From Erwinia sp. S63 (GTDB lineage: Bacteria; Pseudomonadota; Gammaproteobacteria; Enterobacterales; Enterobacteriaceae), in assembly GCF_016625195.1 (NCBI RefSeq), contig NZ_JACVUP010000001.1, positions 434,001 to 498,000 of the forward strand: 64,000 nt of DNA, read 5' to 3'. Below, piece by piece: positions 1-8,674 of the stretch (within the stretch, counting starts at the first letter, position 1; every line of letters begins with the position of its first letter). The translations under genes were made by a program, and so were the position numbers. The notes under the pieces were generated by a model. That model was not told the DNA's origin, ran no database searches, and worked only from the letters and a program-made list of their open reading frames with translations.

Positions 1-799
1 TGATGGTGAGCGTCTGGTTGCCCGTAGTGGTATCGTTCAGATTAAGTGTAATGCCTTCCAGTGCATCACTGATGGTGTTGCTGCTGTTCTCAATCTCAAC
101 GTTATTCACAGTCAGTTTGGCATTTTGCGCGGTAACGCTTTCGGTCATCGCATTGCTGCTGGCAGTTGAGTCGTAACCGACGATACCCTGCAGGGTGTCA
201 TCACCCGTCACTTTGATTGAACTTACCGCGTTATCACTACCAGTTTCGCTTGAGGTCAGTGACAGACGGTAGCTCCCATCGCCCACCTTGATGATAGTGG
301 CAGAGACGCCTGCGTCAGCGCTGTTGATTGCATCACGCATACCGGTCAGCGAAGTCTGATCGCTGGTTAAGGTGATGTCTTTGCTGGTGCCATCCTTCAG
401 CGCGATGCTTAAGGTGCGGCTGCTGGCAGAACTGTCACCCAGAGCGGTGGTGTTGCTGGTCTGCACAGCTGAAGTCAGCGTTTGCGCTTGTGCCAGTTGA
501 GAAACATTGATGGTGTATTTACCGGCAACAACGGTACCCGATGTTGTCGCACTGAAAGCGCTGGAGCTGCTGGTCGCTGACGTGGCGCTAAACAAATCAG
601 AGCTGTTTAGCGTGGTATTCGCGGTCTGGAAGGTAGAAAGTGCACTTTTTAATGTGGCATACGCACTGAGCTTTGAGGTGTAGGCTGTCTGCTGATTCGA
701 GATCGGTGTTAAAGATGCTTTCTCAGCAGTGGTCAGGTTATCCAGAATGGTACTTAAATCGAGTCCTGAACCGATACCGAGGGTAGAGATACTAGCCAT
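1..799 (-). CDS. fliD: Flagellar hook-associated protein 2 (filament cap), N-terminal part
   Basis: FliD forms the cap at the flagellum tip under which flagellin subunits assemble. Only the first 266 codons lie in the window; the gene runs off the left edge. The protein begins MASISTLGIGSGLDL, the typical FliD N-terminus, followed by a coiled-coil-prone Ser/Thr/Ala-rich stretch and beta-rich repeats. The ATG at 797-799 is preceded by an AAGGAAAT ribosome binding site. It is divergent from fliC, as in other enterics, and a near-perfect sigma-28 promoter lies 43 bases upstream. The partner genes fliS and fliT would be expected further left, outside the window. Confidence 0.95.
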   Translation of the reverse strand, partial: MASISTLGIGSGLDLSTILDNLTTAEKASLTPISNQQTAYTSKLSAYATLKSALSTFQTANTTLNSSDLFSATSATSSSSAFSATTSGTVVAGKYTINVSQLAQAQTLTSAVQTSNTTALGDSSASSRTLSIALKDGTSKDITLTSDQTSLTGMRDAINSADAGVSATIIKVGDGSYRLSLTSSETGSDNAVSSIKVTGDDTLQGIVGYDSTASSNAMTESVTAQNAKLTVNNVEIENSSNTISDALEGITLNLNDTTTGNQTLTI

Positions 800-841
800 G
801 TTATTTCCTTTTTATATCGACACGGAGAGTGAATACCCGGG

Positions 842-868
842 TTATCGGCTTTTCATGGGCAAAGTTTA
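842..868 (-). promoter_or_regulatory. Sigma-28 (FliA) promoter of fliD
   Basis: Read on the minus strand this is TAAACTTT, an 11-base spacer, then GCCGATAA. The consensus is TAAAGTTT-N11-GCCGATAA, so only one base differs. Position and orientation fit a class 3 flagellar promoter driving fliD. Confidence 0.88.
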
Positions 869-1032
869 AAATTATTTACTCGTGAGTGATAAAGCGAATA
901 AGGCATATAGAGAAGGGTATTTCGGAGGCTAGAAAAGTATTGGGTTTGAGCTAAAGAAGTGCGAGAGGGTGGCGATAATGATAAGCGTGACAGGTTGAAG
1001 AGAAAAAATTTCGCCTGGTACTAAAAAATCTC

Positions 1033-1059
1033 TAAAGGTTGTTTAAGCACAGACGATAA
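1033..1059 (+). promoter_or_regulatory. Sigma-28 (FliA) promoter of fliC
   Basis: TAAAGGTT, 11-base spacer, GACGATAA on the plus strand, matching the FliA consensus at 14 of 16 positions. It lies about 75 bases before the fliC start. Together with the fliD promoter at 842-868 it accounts for most of the 336-base fliD-fliC gap; no further signal was recognised there. Confidence 0.87.
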
Positions 1060-1135
1060 CAACTTTGACGGCGCTGAAGCCGGCGGGTTGAAGCCCAAAC
1101 CATAACCAAAGACTTGATTAATAGGAACTTAAACC

Positions 1136-2476
1136 ATGGCTCAAGTAATTAACACCAACAGCCTCTCGCTGATCACCCAGAACAACATCAACAAGAACCA
1201 GTCTGCTCTGTCTACCTCTATCGAGCGTCTGTCTTCTGGTCTTCGTATCAACAGCGCTAAAGATGACGCTGCTGGTCAGGCAATTGCCAACCGCTTCACC
1301 TCTAACATCAACGGCCTGACTCAGGCTGCTCGTAACGCCAACGACGGTATCTCTGCTGCGCAGACTACTGAAGGCGCACTGTCAGAAATCAACAACAACT
1401 TGCAGCGTGTTCGTGAACTGACCGTACAGGCTCAGAACGGCACCAACTCTGATTCTGACCTGTCTTCAATCCAGGACGAAATCAAATCCCGTCTGGACGA
1501 AATTGACCGTGTATCTGGTCAGACTCAGTTCAACGGCGTGAACGTACTGGCTAAAGACGGCAAAATGTCTATCCAGGTTGGCGCTAACGATGGCCAGACC
1601 ATCGATATTAACCTGCAGAAGATTGACTCTTCTACTCTGGGTCTGAGCGGTTTCTCAGTATCTAAGAACACCCTGAGTGTAGGTTCCTCTATCAGTACTG
1701 TAGCGGATGCAACTACTGGTGTTCAGACTGCTGTTAACCTGACCGACGTTGCGAAAACCCTGGGTGTTGATGCCAGCACACTTTCGCTGCACCAGATTAC
1801 TGGTCAGAACGAATATGTTGTTCAGTCAGGTAGCGATTCTTACTCAGTGTCAGTCGATGATGGTACTGGCGGAGCTACAGGCAAAGTTGAACTGAACACC
1901 ACTGATGTAAGCTATGGTGATGCAGCTAACGGTATTGATACCGATAAAGCAACACAAACAAAACAGTTAATTAAAGTTAGCGCTGATGCCAGCGGCAACG
2001 CAGTAGGCTTTGTCACCATCCAAGGTAAAAACTACAAAGCTGGTACTGATGGTACGGGTACTGACGTACTGAAAAACTCAAAGGATTCCACTGCTCCTAC
2101 TTCGACTGTAGCTACAACCGGCATTGAATTGAGCAGCGGCCTGGAAAGTGATGGAACAACTAAAGCAACAGCATCTACCGAATTCGCTGGTGCTTCAACT
2201 GCAGATCCTCTGGCTCTGCTGGACAAAGCTATCGCTTCTGTTGATACCTTCCGTTCAAGCCTGGGTGCGGTGCAGAACCGTCTGGACTCCGCAATTACCA
2301 ACCTGAACAACACCACCACTAACCTGTCTGAAGCACAGTCTCGTATTCAGGATGCTGACTACGCTACTGAAGTTTCAAACATGTCTAAAGCACAGATCAT
2401 TCAGCAGGCAGGTAACTCAGTGTTGGCTAAAGCTAACCAGGTTCCACAGCAGGTTCTGTCTCTGCTGCAGGGCTAA
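1136..2476 (+). CDS. fliC: Flagellin
   Basis: Structural subunit of the flagellar filament, exported by the flagellar type III apparatus. The protein has 446 residues. The N-terminal D0/D1 part (about residues 1-170, starting [17 protein letters not shown]) and the C-terminal D1/D0 part (about 360-446, ending in VLSLLQG) are the conserved helices that pack in the filament core. The middle (about 175-350) is the variable surface domain, rich in Thr, Ser, Gly and Asp with scattered lysines that are plausible FliB targets. There is no cysteine. The ATG lies in ccATGgc after a weak AGGAACT site. A strong terminator follows directly, so fliC is a single-gene transcript. Confidence 0.98.
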   Translation: MAQVINTNSLSLITQNNINKNQSALSTSIERLSSGLRINSAKDDAAGQAIANRFTSNINGLTQAARNANDGISAAQTTEGALSEINNNLQRVRELTVQAQNGTNSDSDLSSIQDEIKSRLDEIDRVSGQTQFNGVNVLAKDGKMSIQVGANDGQTIDINLQKIDSSTLGLSGFSVSKNTLSVGSSISTVADATTGVQTAVNLTDVAKTLGVDASTLSLHQITGQNEYVVQSGSDSYSVSVDDGTGGATGKVELNTTDVSYGDAANGIDTDKATQTKQLIKVSADASGNAVGFVTIQGKNYKAGTDGTGTDVLKNSKDSTAPTSTVATTGIELSSGLESDGTTKATASTEFAGASTADPLALLDKAIASVDTFRSSLGAVQNRLDSAITNLNNTTTNLSEAQSRIQDADYATEVSNMSKAQIIQQAGNSVLAKANQVPQQVLSLLQG

Positions 2477-2500
2477 TCTCTTTAAGCTCCTTGCTTACCA

Positions 2501-2525
2501 AACCCCGCTCCGGCGGGGTTTTTTA
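2501..2525 (+). terminator. Rho-independent terminator of fliC
   Basis: AACCCCGC, loop TCCG, GCGGGGTT, then a T run. It starts 24 bases after the fliC stop codon. Confidence 0.92.
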
Positions 2526-2643
2526 TTGCCCGGATAAGAGTAGTAATAATGGGTTATTATTAGGATTGAGCTAGTCAGGCTTTGGTAACTTAATAGCTAA
2601 TGACTTTCATATAAACAGTGTGATTAGCTTAAAGGGTCTGAAC

Positions 2644-3846
2644 ATGAAAGAGATTACCGTTGTTGAGCCTGTGTTTTACAATGAGTTCAAATGCATAGGT
2701 AGCGAGTGCAAAGACCACTGTTGCAAGGGTTGGAATATCACATTAGATAAGCCAACTGTGAACCGTTATCTGAAAAGCAACGAAATAGAAATTCGTAGCA
2801 TTGCTGTTGAAAATATCATTACCACAAAGTCCAGTTATTCTAATTGGGGAAAGATGAAGTTATCTAATAGAGGCCGCTGCGCTTTTATGGATGAAGAGAG
2901 GTTATGCAAAATTCATAAGTTGCTTGGTGAAGCTGCGTTGAGCCCTACCTGCGCTACCTATCCGCGCATTCAAAATCTTTCTAAATTTGAGATTCGTCAA
3001 AGCTTGACCTTGTCTTGTCCTGAAGCTGCAAAACAGTTGCTAACTCGGTCCGATGCAATGCTATTTAACGAAAAGAAAATGTTACAGGCTCAAGCCCTGG
3101 ACGCTGCGGATGTGAACCAAATTTCACGTTTTATTAATCTTATGTGCACTAATATCATGATTGCCAGTGGTGTAAATCTTGAAGAAGGATTTTATGGTAT
3201 AGCACTTCTCTTTATTTATTTAGATAAAGTTAAAGATGATCAAAACGCTCATCATAAAATAGAAGGCTATTTTGTAAATATAATGCAAGCCATTCAAACG
3301 GGTGAGTTGAAAACGAGTATTTCTAACATTAACCCAGACCGTCAGTTGCAATCCGCCTTATTGTTAAGGCTGCAGGGGTATTTGGCTACTAAACAGGGAA
3401 CGCGTGGTTGGACAACATTGCAACATTATGCCAACAAGTTAATATATATTCAAAGTGAAAGTTTGAAAAATGGTGAGGTTGATGGTTCTATGCCACGTCT
3501 GTCAGATATATGGCAAAAAAAAGTTATGCCTTGGTTAGCTGAATATCCTTACCTACTGAATAATTACATTCAATACAGAATGTATAATGATTCATTCCCT
3601 TCAAATAGTGAGATAAGTAATCTATCTAATCTCTATCTTATGGTTTCTGAATGGTTCTTAATTAAATCGCTTATTTCATCCTGTGTAGAGTTGGTTGGTG
3701 AGATCCAAACCGAAGATTTTATTAATATTATTTACAGCTATCATGCTGTGACTAAACATGACACAAGATCAAGCATTGCATTCCTGAATGAAATTGAAAA
3801 AACAAAAGTAAATGATGATATTTCTCTTATCTACCTTCTGCAGTGA
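2644..3846 (+). CDS. fliB: Flagellin lysine-N-methylase
   Basis: FliB methylates surface lysines of flagellin; in Salmonella the family uses an iron-sulfur cluster. The N-terminus MKEITVVEP and the cysteine cluster C-x4-C-x3-CCKGW (about residues 17-28), with more cysteines in the next 100 residues, match the family. The start is the ATG at 2644, after AAAGGG at 2630-2635. An in-frame GTG at 2620 would add eight residues but has no matching ribosome site. Length is 400 residues. The gene is visibly AT-richer than fliC and fliA, especially after position 3100, which suggests it is an accessory gene carried with its flagellin. A terminator follows. Confidence 0.92.
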   Translation: MKEITVVEPVFYNEFKCIGSECKDHCCKGWNITLDKPTVNRYLKSNEIEIRSIAVENIITTKSSYSNWGKMKLSNRGRCAFMDEERLCKIHKLLGEAALSPTCATYPRIQNLSKFEIRQSLTLSCPEAAKQLLTRSDAMLFNEKKMLQAQALDAADVNQISRFINLMCTNIMIASGVNLEEGFYGIALLFIYLDKVKDDQNAHHKIEGYFVNIMQAIQTGELKTSISNINPDRQLQSALLLRLQGYLATKQGTRGWTTLQHYANKLIYIQSESLKNGEVDGSMPRLSDIWQKKVMPWLAEYPYLLNNYIQYRMYNDSFPSNSEISNLSNLYLMVSEWFLIKSLISSCVELVGEIQTEDFINIIYSYHAVTKHDTRSSIAFLNEIEKTKVNDDISLIYLLQ

Positions 3847-3859
3847 TTCTGTTCGGTGG

Positions 3860-3895
3860 GCTCATTTTTATAAAATAAAATGAGCTTGTTTTTTT
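3860..3895 (+). terminator. Rho-independent terminator of fliB
   Basis: GCTCATTTT and AAAATGAGC form the stem, followed by TTGTTTTTTTT. It starts 14 bases after the fliB stop. Confidence 0.85.
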
Positions 3896-4141
3896 TGAAT
3901 TTTAAGAGGTGTTAGTTAAAATTTGTTGTGTTTCAATGTTTAAATTTCAATGCTTGGTCATTGCCTTGAACTGGGTTTCCTTGCCCTCAATTTTAGCGAA
4001 CACCGTACTTCTATTTTTGGGTCTTAAACATTAGGTGAAGCAAGGCCTAAGCGATTCCTCTTGCCCTAAATCAAATTGCTTTCAACTCGTCACCACGATT
4101 TTACCGAGCTCCCTACAACCCCAAAAAAATAATCATCCTGT
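3896..4141. other. Intergenic stretch between fliB and the HNH-like gene
   Basis: AT-rich noncoding sequence. The only long open frame here (4035-4265, plus) is rich in Ser, Pro, Cys and His, has no ribosome site and runs into the next gene, so it is treated as chance. No repeat or RNA was recognised. Confidence 0.5.
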
Positions 4142-4168
4142 TACAGTCCCGCACAGAATTGCCGATAA
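4142..4168 (+). promoter_or_regulatory. Probable sigma-28 promoter of the HNH-like gene
   Basis: TACAGTCC, 11-base spacer, then a perfect GCCGATAA -10 element. The -35 matches TAAAGTTT at five of eight positions. The predicted start near 4175 leaves a leader of about 50 bases before the ATG at 4226. This would place the gene in the FliA regulon. Confidence 0.6.
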
Positions 4169-4225
4169 CTTCCCCAGAATCATTCCAATTTTTACACACG
4201 ACTTTTTTCTATTTCTGGGGTGTCT

Positions 4226-5194
4226 ATGCGCTTCAATTATGACTTGTTACCGGGTGAGCTACTGACCTTCGAAGAGATCGCGTTGCGCTATGCGCAGCAG
4301 CATCCTGATGAGAAAGAACTCACCGCACGCGGGTTGCTGAGCCCGTCGACCAGCTTTCGCAATTTGGTGATCCGCGCGGTGTTCGCGCAGGAGGAGATCA
4401 ACAGTCCGTTAGAGGATCTGTTGTTCGTCTCGGAAGATAATGAGCGCAAAAACTATCTGCGCCGTTTCGAACACTATTTAAAAAGCCAGCAGGCTTTCCT
4501 TTATTTCCGTCGTAACGATGAAATAAAGAAGGAGGGGCGCTGGAAGGTGGTGGGTGAAACGCAGGTTTACGCCATGCTCGATCCCAACTCGGCGGAAGCG
4601 CAGAATCTGCTCACCAGCCGGGGCTTCAAACTGGTGCTGATGCGGCAGACGGAAGAGGAGGAGTACTGGCAGCTGTTCGACCCGCATGCGCATCCTTGCT
4701 TCCCGCTATCGCGTAAAATTCAGTTTCTGGTGGTGCTGAGCACGCCGCAGCATAAAGTGCCGACAGCGGTGATGCCGGGCTTAGAAGTGGGGCGCCGCGT
4801 AAAGGCGAAAGTGTTCCAGCGAGCCAGCCAGGCAGAGTTCACTTCCGCGGTAAAAGCACGCTACGGCGCCTGTATTATCACCGGCACGCAGCTTACGGAG
4901 CGTCACAGCTGGCCATGGGTGGAAGCCTGCTATATCGACACGCAGGAAAATGAGGAAGGTTTTCTCGCTGATAATAGCGTCGATAACGGATTGTTCCTGC
5001 GCAGCGACTTACAGCGGCTGTTTATCAACAAAATGATAAGTATCGACGCGGAATCCGGGCAGGTGATATTAAATCCGCTGCTGGAAACTGAAGCACCGAT
5101 AAGCGATTTTTATCAGGCACTTGATGGTAAAACCTGTGCATTATGGGACGTGGTGCCGCCTGGCACGCGGCAACGGCTGCGCAATCTACGCTAG
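4226..5194 (+). CDS. HNH-like protein with a degenerate HNH_2 motif, flagellar locus
   Basis: 322-residue soluble protein of unknown function. The C-terminal part (about 205-285) has the layout of the HNH_2 nuclease fold: ACIITG near 215-220, WVEACYI at 231-237, NGLFLRSDLQRLF at 254-266. In active members the second block reads A-A-H-I and the third D-L-H; here Tyr236 and Gln263 stand in those places, while Asn254 is kept. The protein is therefore probably not a working nuclease. The N-terminal 200 residues are charged and resemble nothing I can name. The start is the ATG at 4226 after GGGG at 4217-4220, not the GTG at 4220. It sits between fliB and fliA, with a sigma-28-like promoter. Confidence 0.8.
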   Translation: MRFNYDLLPGELLTFEEIALRYAQQHPDEKELTARGLLSPSTSFRNLVIRAVFAQEEINSPLEDLLFVSEDNERKNYLRRFEHYLKSQQAFLYFRRNDEIKKEGRWKVVGETQVYAMLDPNSAEAQNLLTSRGFKLVLMRQTEEEEYWQLFDPHAHPCFPLSRKIQFLVVLSTPQHKVPTAVMPGLEVGRRVKAKVFQRASQAEFTSAVKARYGACIITGTQLTERHSWPWVEACYIDTQENEEGFLADNSVDNGLFLRSDLQRLFINKMISIDAESGQVILNPLLETEAPISDFYQALDGKTCALWDVVPPGTRQRLRNLR

Positions 5195-5286
5195 CGGCTT
5201 CGCTTATGGCGGTGCATTCCACCGCCATCCATAACTAATTTGAAATAACCTCGCTTTTGCCCGCCTATTCTGCCAATCGAAACCCC

Positions 5287-5313
5287 TACAGAATTGGATA
5301 ATCATGCCGATAA
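5287..5313 (+). promoter_or_regulatory. Probable sigma-28 promoter of fliA
   Basis: TACAGAAT, 11-base spacer, GCCGATAA. The -10 is perfect and the -35 matches at five of eight positions. It would start transcription about 18 bases before the fliA GTG and allow autoregulation, as known for enteric fliA. A FlhDC-dependent promoter is also expected but was not recognised by eye. Confidence 0.6.
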
Positions 5314-5337
5314 CTTTATTAACGCAGGGTAGTCACC

Positions 5338-6060
5338 GTGAACGATCTCTATACGCCCGAAGGCGTGATGGATAAACATTCGCTCTGGCAGCGCTACGTT
5401 CCTCTGGTGCGACACGAAGCGTTGCGCTTGCAGGTACGTCTGCCAGCCAGCGTTGAGCTTGACGATCTGCTGCAGGCCGGTGGTATTGGTTTATTGAATG
5501 CCGTGGAGCGCTACGACGCGCTGCAAGGCACCGCCTTTACCACTTATGCCGTGCAGCGTATCCGGGGAGCGATGCTGGATGAACTGCGCAGCCGCGACTG
5601 GGCACCTCGTAGCGTGCGTCGTAATGCGCGTGAAGTGGCCGGTGCTATGCATCAGGTAGAACAAGCGTTGGGGCGCTCGGCTACTGAGCAGGAAGTGGCT
5701 GAACAGTTGAATGTTTCGCTGGAAGAGTATCGGCAGATTTTGCTCGATACCAATAACAGCCAACTCTTCTCCTACGACGAGTATCGGGAAGAACACGGTG
5801 ACAGTGCGGAACTGGTGACGGATGGGCACGAAGAAGCCAACCCGCTTCATCAGCTGATGGAAGGGAACCTGCGTGATCGCGTGATTGAAGCCATCGAGGC
5901 ACTGCCCGATCGTGAAAAATTAGTGCTCACACTGTACTACCAGGAAGAACTGAACCTGAAGGAGATTGGCGCAGTGCTGGAAGTGGGGGAATCCCGCGTC
6001 AGTCAGCTGCACAGTCAGGCAATCAAACGCCTGCGTGCCCGATTAGCGGGGGCGCGCTGA
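5338..6060 (+). CDS. fliA: RNA polymerase sigma factor for flagellar operons (sigma-28)
   Basis: Directs RNA polymerase to class 3 flagellar promoters, including those seen before fliC and fliD here. The 240 residues align with E. coli FliA over the full length. Region 2 holds VELDDLLQAGGIGLLNAVERYD (about 41-62), and region 4 ends with LKEIGAVLEVGESRVSQLHS (about 208-227), the helix-turn-helix that reads the -35. The start is a GTG, as in E. coli. fliZ follows after 49 bases, probably in the same transcript. Confidence 0.98.
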   Translation: MNDLYTPEGVMDKHSLWQRYVPLVRHEALRLQVRLPASVELDDLLQAGGIGLLNAVERYDALQGTAFTTYAVQRIRGAMLDELRSRDWAPRSVRRNAREVAGAMHQVEQALGRSATEQEVAEQLNVSLEEYRQILLDTNNSQLFSYDEYREEHGDSAELVTDGHEEANPLHQLMEGNLRDRVIEAIEALPDREKLVLTLYYQEELNLKEIGAVLEVGESRVSQLHSQAIKRLRARLAGAR

Positions 6061-6109
6061 CAGAATCAGTACCTGGCATCGAAAAAAATAAAAAACCGGG
6101 GACTCAGCA

Positions 6110-6613
6110 ATGGGAGCCAAAGCCAAAGCCAGACCTTTAAGTCGTTATCTTAAAGACTATAAACACAGCCAAAGCAACTGTTCACATTGTGGCAAAGTTT
6201 TAGACCGTATGGCGTTAGTGTTTCGTGGACAGATCATCAATAAAGAGGCCATCGCACGGATGGACCAGATGATTGATGAACAGGTGTGGATTAAACTCCA
6301 GCCGGAACTGACCGCGTTATGTCGTTTCTGCAGCGATATTTTTTGTAATACCCATCCTAATTACTTCGACATTATGGCGTTCAAACAGTATCTGTTTGAG
6401 CAGACCGAGATGAGTCACAGCACCATTCGCGAGTATGTGGTGCGGCTGCGTCGTCTTGATGACATGCTGAAAGCGAAAAATTTCCCGGCCGATAGATTAC
6501 GGGGCAATAGCTGGCATGAGTGTCTGGAGAATGATTTGCCGGATGCGGGTAATAACAATTACCGCATCGCGCTGCGTAAATATGACCAGTTTTTAGGCTG
6601 GCAGCAGGGCTGA
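6110..6613 (+). CDS. fliZ: Flagellar and virulence regulator FliZ
   Basis: FliZ is a DNA-binding regulator that favours flagellar expression and represses RpoS-dependent genes. The protein (167 residues) shows the family sequences [14 protein letters not shown] near the N-terminus, paired Cys-x2-Cys motifs (CSHC and CRFC) and [20 protein letters not shown] (about 103-122), the tyrosine-recombinase-like DNA-binding part with the arginine that in FliZ contacts DNA. The start ATG at 6110 has only weak upstream purines. It lies downstream of fliA as in E. coli. Confidence 0.95.
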   Translation: MGAKAKARPLSRYLKDYKHSQSNCSHCGKVLDRMALVFRGQIINKEAIARMDQMIDEQVWIKLQPELTALCRFCSDIFCNTHPNYFDIMAFKQYLFEQTEMSHSTIREYVVRLRRLDDMLKAKNFPADRLRGNSWHECLENDLPDAGNNNYRIALRKYDQFLGWQQG

Positions 6614-6623
6614 TTGTGATCCT

Positions 6624-6659
6624 GCCCTTGTTGTTGCTGAGCATAGCAGCAACAGGGGC
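6624..6659. repeat. Long hairpin after fliZ without a T run
   Basis: A 15-base stem (6624-6638 with 6645-6659, two wobble pairs) closes a six-base loop. No T tract follows on either strand, so it is not a standard rho-independent terminator. It could protect the fliAZ mRNA end or attenuate readthrough into dcyD. Confidence 0.55.
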
Positions 6660-6743
6660 CGCACTCGCAGAATTCCGGGTGCGACTTTTCTCATCTTCTG
6701 CAACACTGTATGGATAATTGCACACTGCCCAATGGAGGCTGCA

Positions 6744-7730
6744 TTGTCCTTACATCTATTGCACCAGTTCCCACGTCTTGAATTACTCGGTGCACCCACG
6801 CCGCTTGAGCATCTGCCACGGCTTTCTGATTATCTCGGTCGCGATATCTTTATTAAACGCGATGACTTCACGCCCGTGGCCATGGGCGGCAATAAACTGC
6901 GTAAACTCGAATTCCTGGCGGCCGATGCGCTGCGTGAAGGCGCGGATGTTCTGCTGACTGCGGGCGCGATTCAATCCAACCACGTGCGCCAGACGGCGGC
7001 GGTAGCAGCACGTCTTGGCCTCAAGTGCGTGGCGCTGCTGGAAAATCCGATTGGCACGACCTCAGAAAACTACCTCACCAACGGTAATCGCCTGATGCTT
7101 GACCTGATGGACGTCGAGGTGGTGATGGTCGATGCGTTGCACAATCCCACTGAACAGCTGGCCGAACAGGCTGAACGTCTTGAAGCCCAGGGTTTCCGTC
7201 CTTATGTTGTGCCGGTTGGCGGTTCCAACGCACTGGGCGCGCTCGGCTACGTGGAGTGTGCGCAGGAGATCGCGCACCAAAGCGAAGGCGTGGTGGATTT
7301 CGCCGCTGTGGTGGTTGCATCGGGCAGCGCCGGCACCCATGCAGGTTTAGCGGTAGGGCTGGAGCAGTTGCTGCCTAATACCGAACTGGTCGGTGTGACG
7401 GTTTCACGCAAAGTCGAGGCGCAGTTGCCGGTGGTAGAACGCATCCGCAGCGCGCTGGCTGAACAGCTGGAAGTGCAGACGCACGCGCCAATCACCCTAT
7501 GGGACGATTACTTTGCACCGCGCTATGGTGAACCCAATGATGAAGGCATGGCCGCGGTGAAACTGCTGGCACGTCTTGAGGGCATCATGCTGGACCCGGT
7601 TTATACCGGCAAAGCGATGGCCGGACTGATTGATGGCATTGCGCAGAATCGCTTCCGTCGTGAAGGGCCGCTGCTGTTTATTCATACTGGCGGCGCGCCG
7701 GCGTTATTTGCTTATCATCCTTCGGTCTAA
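6744..7730 (+). CDS. dcyD: D-cysteine desulfhydrase
   Basis: PLP enzyme that breaks D-cysteine into pyruvate, sulfide and ammonia. The PLP lysine is Lys51 in [10 protein letters not shown], followed by [14 protein letters not shown] (about 73-86) and ending in [14 protein letters not shown] chose a TTG start at 6744: a GGAGG site at 6734-6738 lies five bases before it, and the resulting 328 residues match the E. coli length and N-terminus. The ATG at 6732 overlaps that ribosome site and has none of its own. The gene precedes the cystine transporter genes, so uptake of cystine and cysteine breakdown are linked. Confidence 0.95.
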   Translation: MSLHLLHQFPRLELLGAPTPLEHLPRLSDYLGRDIFIKRDDFTPVAMGGNKLRKLEFLAADALREGADVLLTAGAIQSNHVRQTAAVAARLGLKCVALLENPIGTTSENYLTNGNRLMLDLMDVEVVMVDALHNPTEQLAEQAERLEAQGFRPYVVPVGGSNALGALGYVECAQEIAHQSEGVVDFAAVVVASGSAGTHAGLAVGLEQLLPNTELVGVTVSRKVEAQLPVVERIRSALAEQLEVQTHAPITLWDDYFAPRYGEPNDEGMAAVKLLARLEGIMLDPVYTGKAMAGLIDGIAQNRFRREGPLLFIHTGGAPALFAYHPSV

Positions 7731-7873
7731 GGCTAAGATAAAAAAGGTTTATAATCCGGCAGCTGTCTTCAACCCTATGGCGGGTCATGAATGCAGCGCC
7801 AATAACGAAAAGGCGGCAAACCCCGGTTTCGCTGCCTCAAAGCACACAACACATCACAATAAATGGGGTAAAC

Positions 7874-8674
7874 ATGGCTTTCTCTCCTATTCGTCGCCAA
7901 CTGGTGATGGGCATGATGGCGGTCGCGCTGGTCGCGGGCGTTAACGTCAAAACATTCGCCGCAGAAGATCTGCTGGCACAGGTTAAGAGCAAAGGTGAGT
8001 TGCGCGTCGGTCTGGAAGGTACATATCCGCCGTTCAGTTTCCAGGATGAAAGCGGCAAGCTGACCGGTTTCGAAGTGGAGTTCGCGCAAGAGCTGGCGAA
8101 GCACCTCGGCGTCAAAGCGGATCTGAAACCGACCAAGTGGGATGGCATGCTGGCGGCGCTGGATTCGAAGCGTATCGATGTGGTGATCAACCAGGTGACC
8201 ATCTCACCTGAGCGCAAGAAGAAGTATGACTTCTCCACGCCGTACACCATCTCTGGCGTGCAGGCGCTGACGATGAAGAAAAATGCTGGCAGCATCACCA
8301 AGCCAGAGGATCTCTCCGGTAAGAAAGTCGGTGTTGGCCTGGGCTCGAACTACGAGCAGTGGCTGCGCGACAACGTCAAAGGCGTCGATATCCGTACCTA
8401 TGATGATGACCCAACCAAGTACCAGGATCTGCGTTCTGGCCGTGTTGATGCCATTCTGGTGGACCGTTTAGCGGCACTGGATCTGGTGAAGAAAACCGGC
8501 GATACCATGGCGGTGGCGGGCCCGGCCTTCTCCCGTCTGGAATCTGGCGTGGCACTGCGTAAAGGCAATGATGACCTGCTGAAAGCCATTGATGCGGCGA
8601 TTGCTGACATGCAGAAAGATGGCTCGCTGAGCAAACTCTCTGAGAAATGGTTCGGCGCGGACGTCACTAAATAA
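7874..8674 (+). CDS. tcyJ: Cystine ABC transporter, periplasmic binding protein
   Basis: Binds L-cystine in the periplasm and passes it to TcyL/TcyN (older name fliY). The 266-residue protein starts at the ATG at 7874, after GGGG, with a signal peptide ending around TFAA-ED (residue 28). The mature part has the SBP_bac_3 motifs VGLEGTYPPFSFQDESGKLTGFEVE (split across residues about 43-67) and GVGLGSNYEQWL. An upstream ATG in frame would add 29 residues that do not resemble a signal sequence. It forms one operon with the next two genes. Confidence 0.95.
   Translation: MAFSPIRRQLVMGMMAVALVAGVNVKTFAAEDLLAQVKSKGELRVGLEGTYPPFSFQDESGKLTGFEVEFAQELAKHLGVKADLKPTKWDGMLAALDSKRIDVVINQVTISPERKKKYDFSTPYTISGVQALTMKKNAGSITKPEDLSGKKVGVGLGSNYEQWLRDNVKGVDIRTYDDDPTKYQDLRSGRVDAILVDRLAALDLVKKTGDTMAVAGPAFSRLESGVALRKGNDDLLKAIDAAIADMQKDGSLSKLSEKWFGADVTK

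Noticed and set aside
4035..4265. 76-codon plus-strand frame before the HNH-like gene
   Set aside because: It has no ribosome site, an odd composition rich in Ser, Pro, Cys and His, and overlaps both the sigma-28-like promoter and the start of the next gene.
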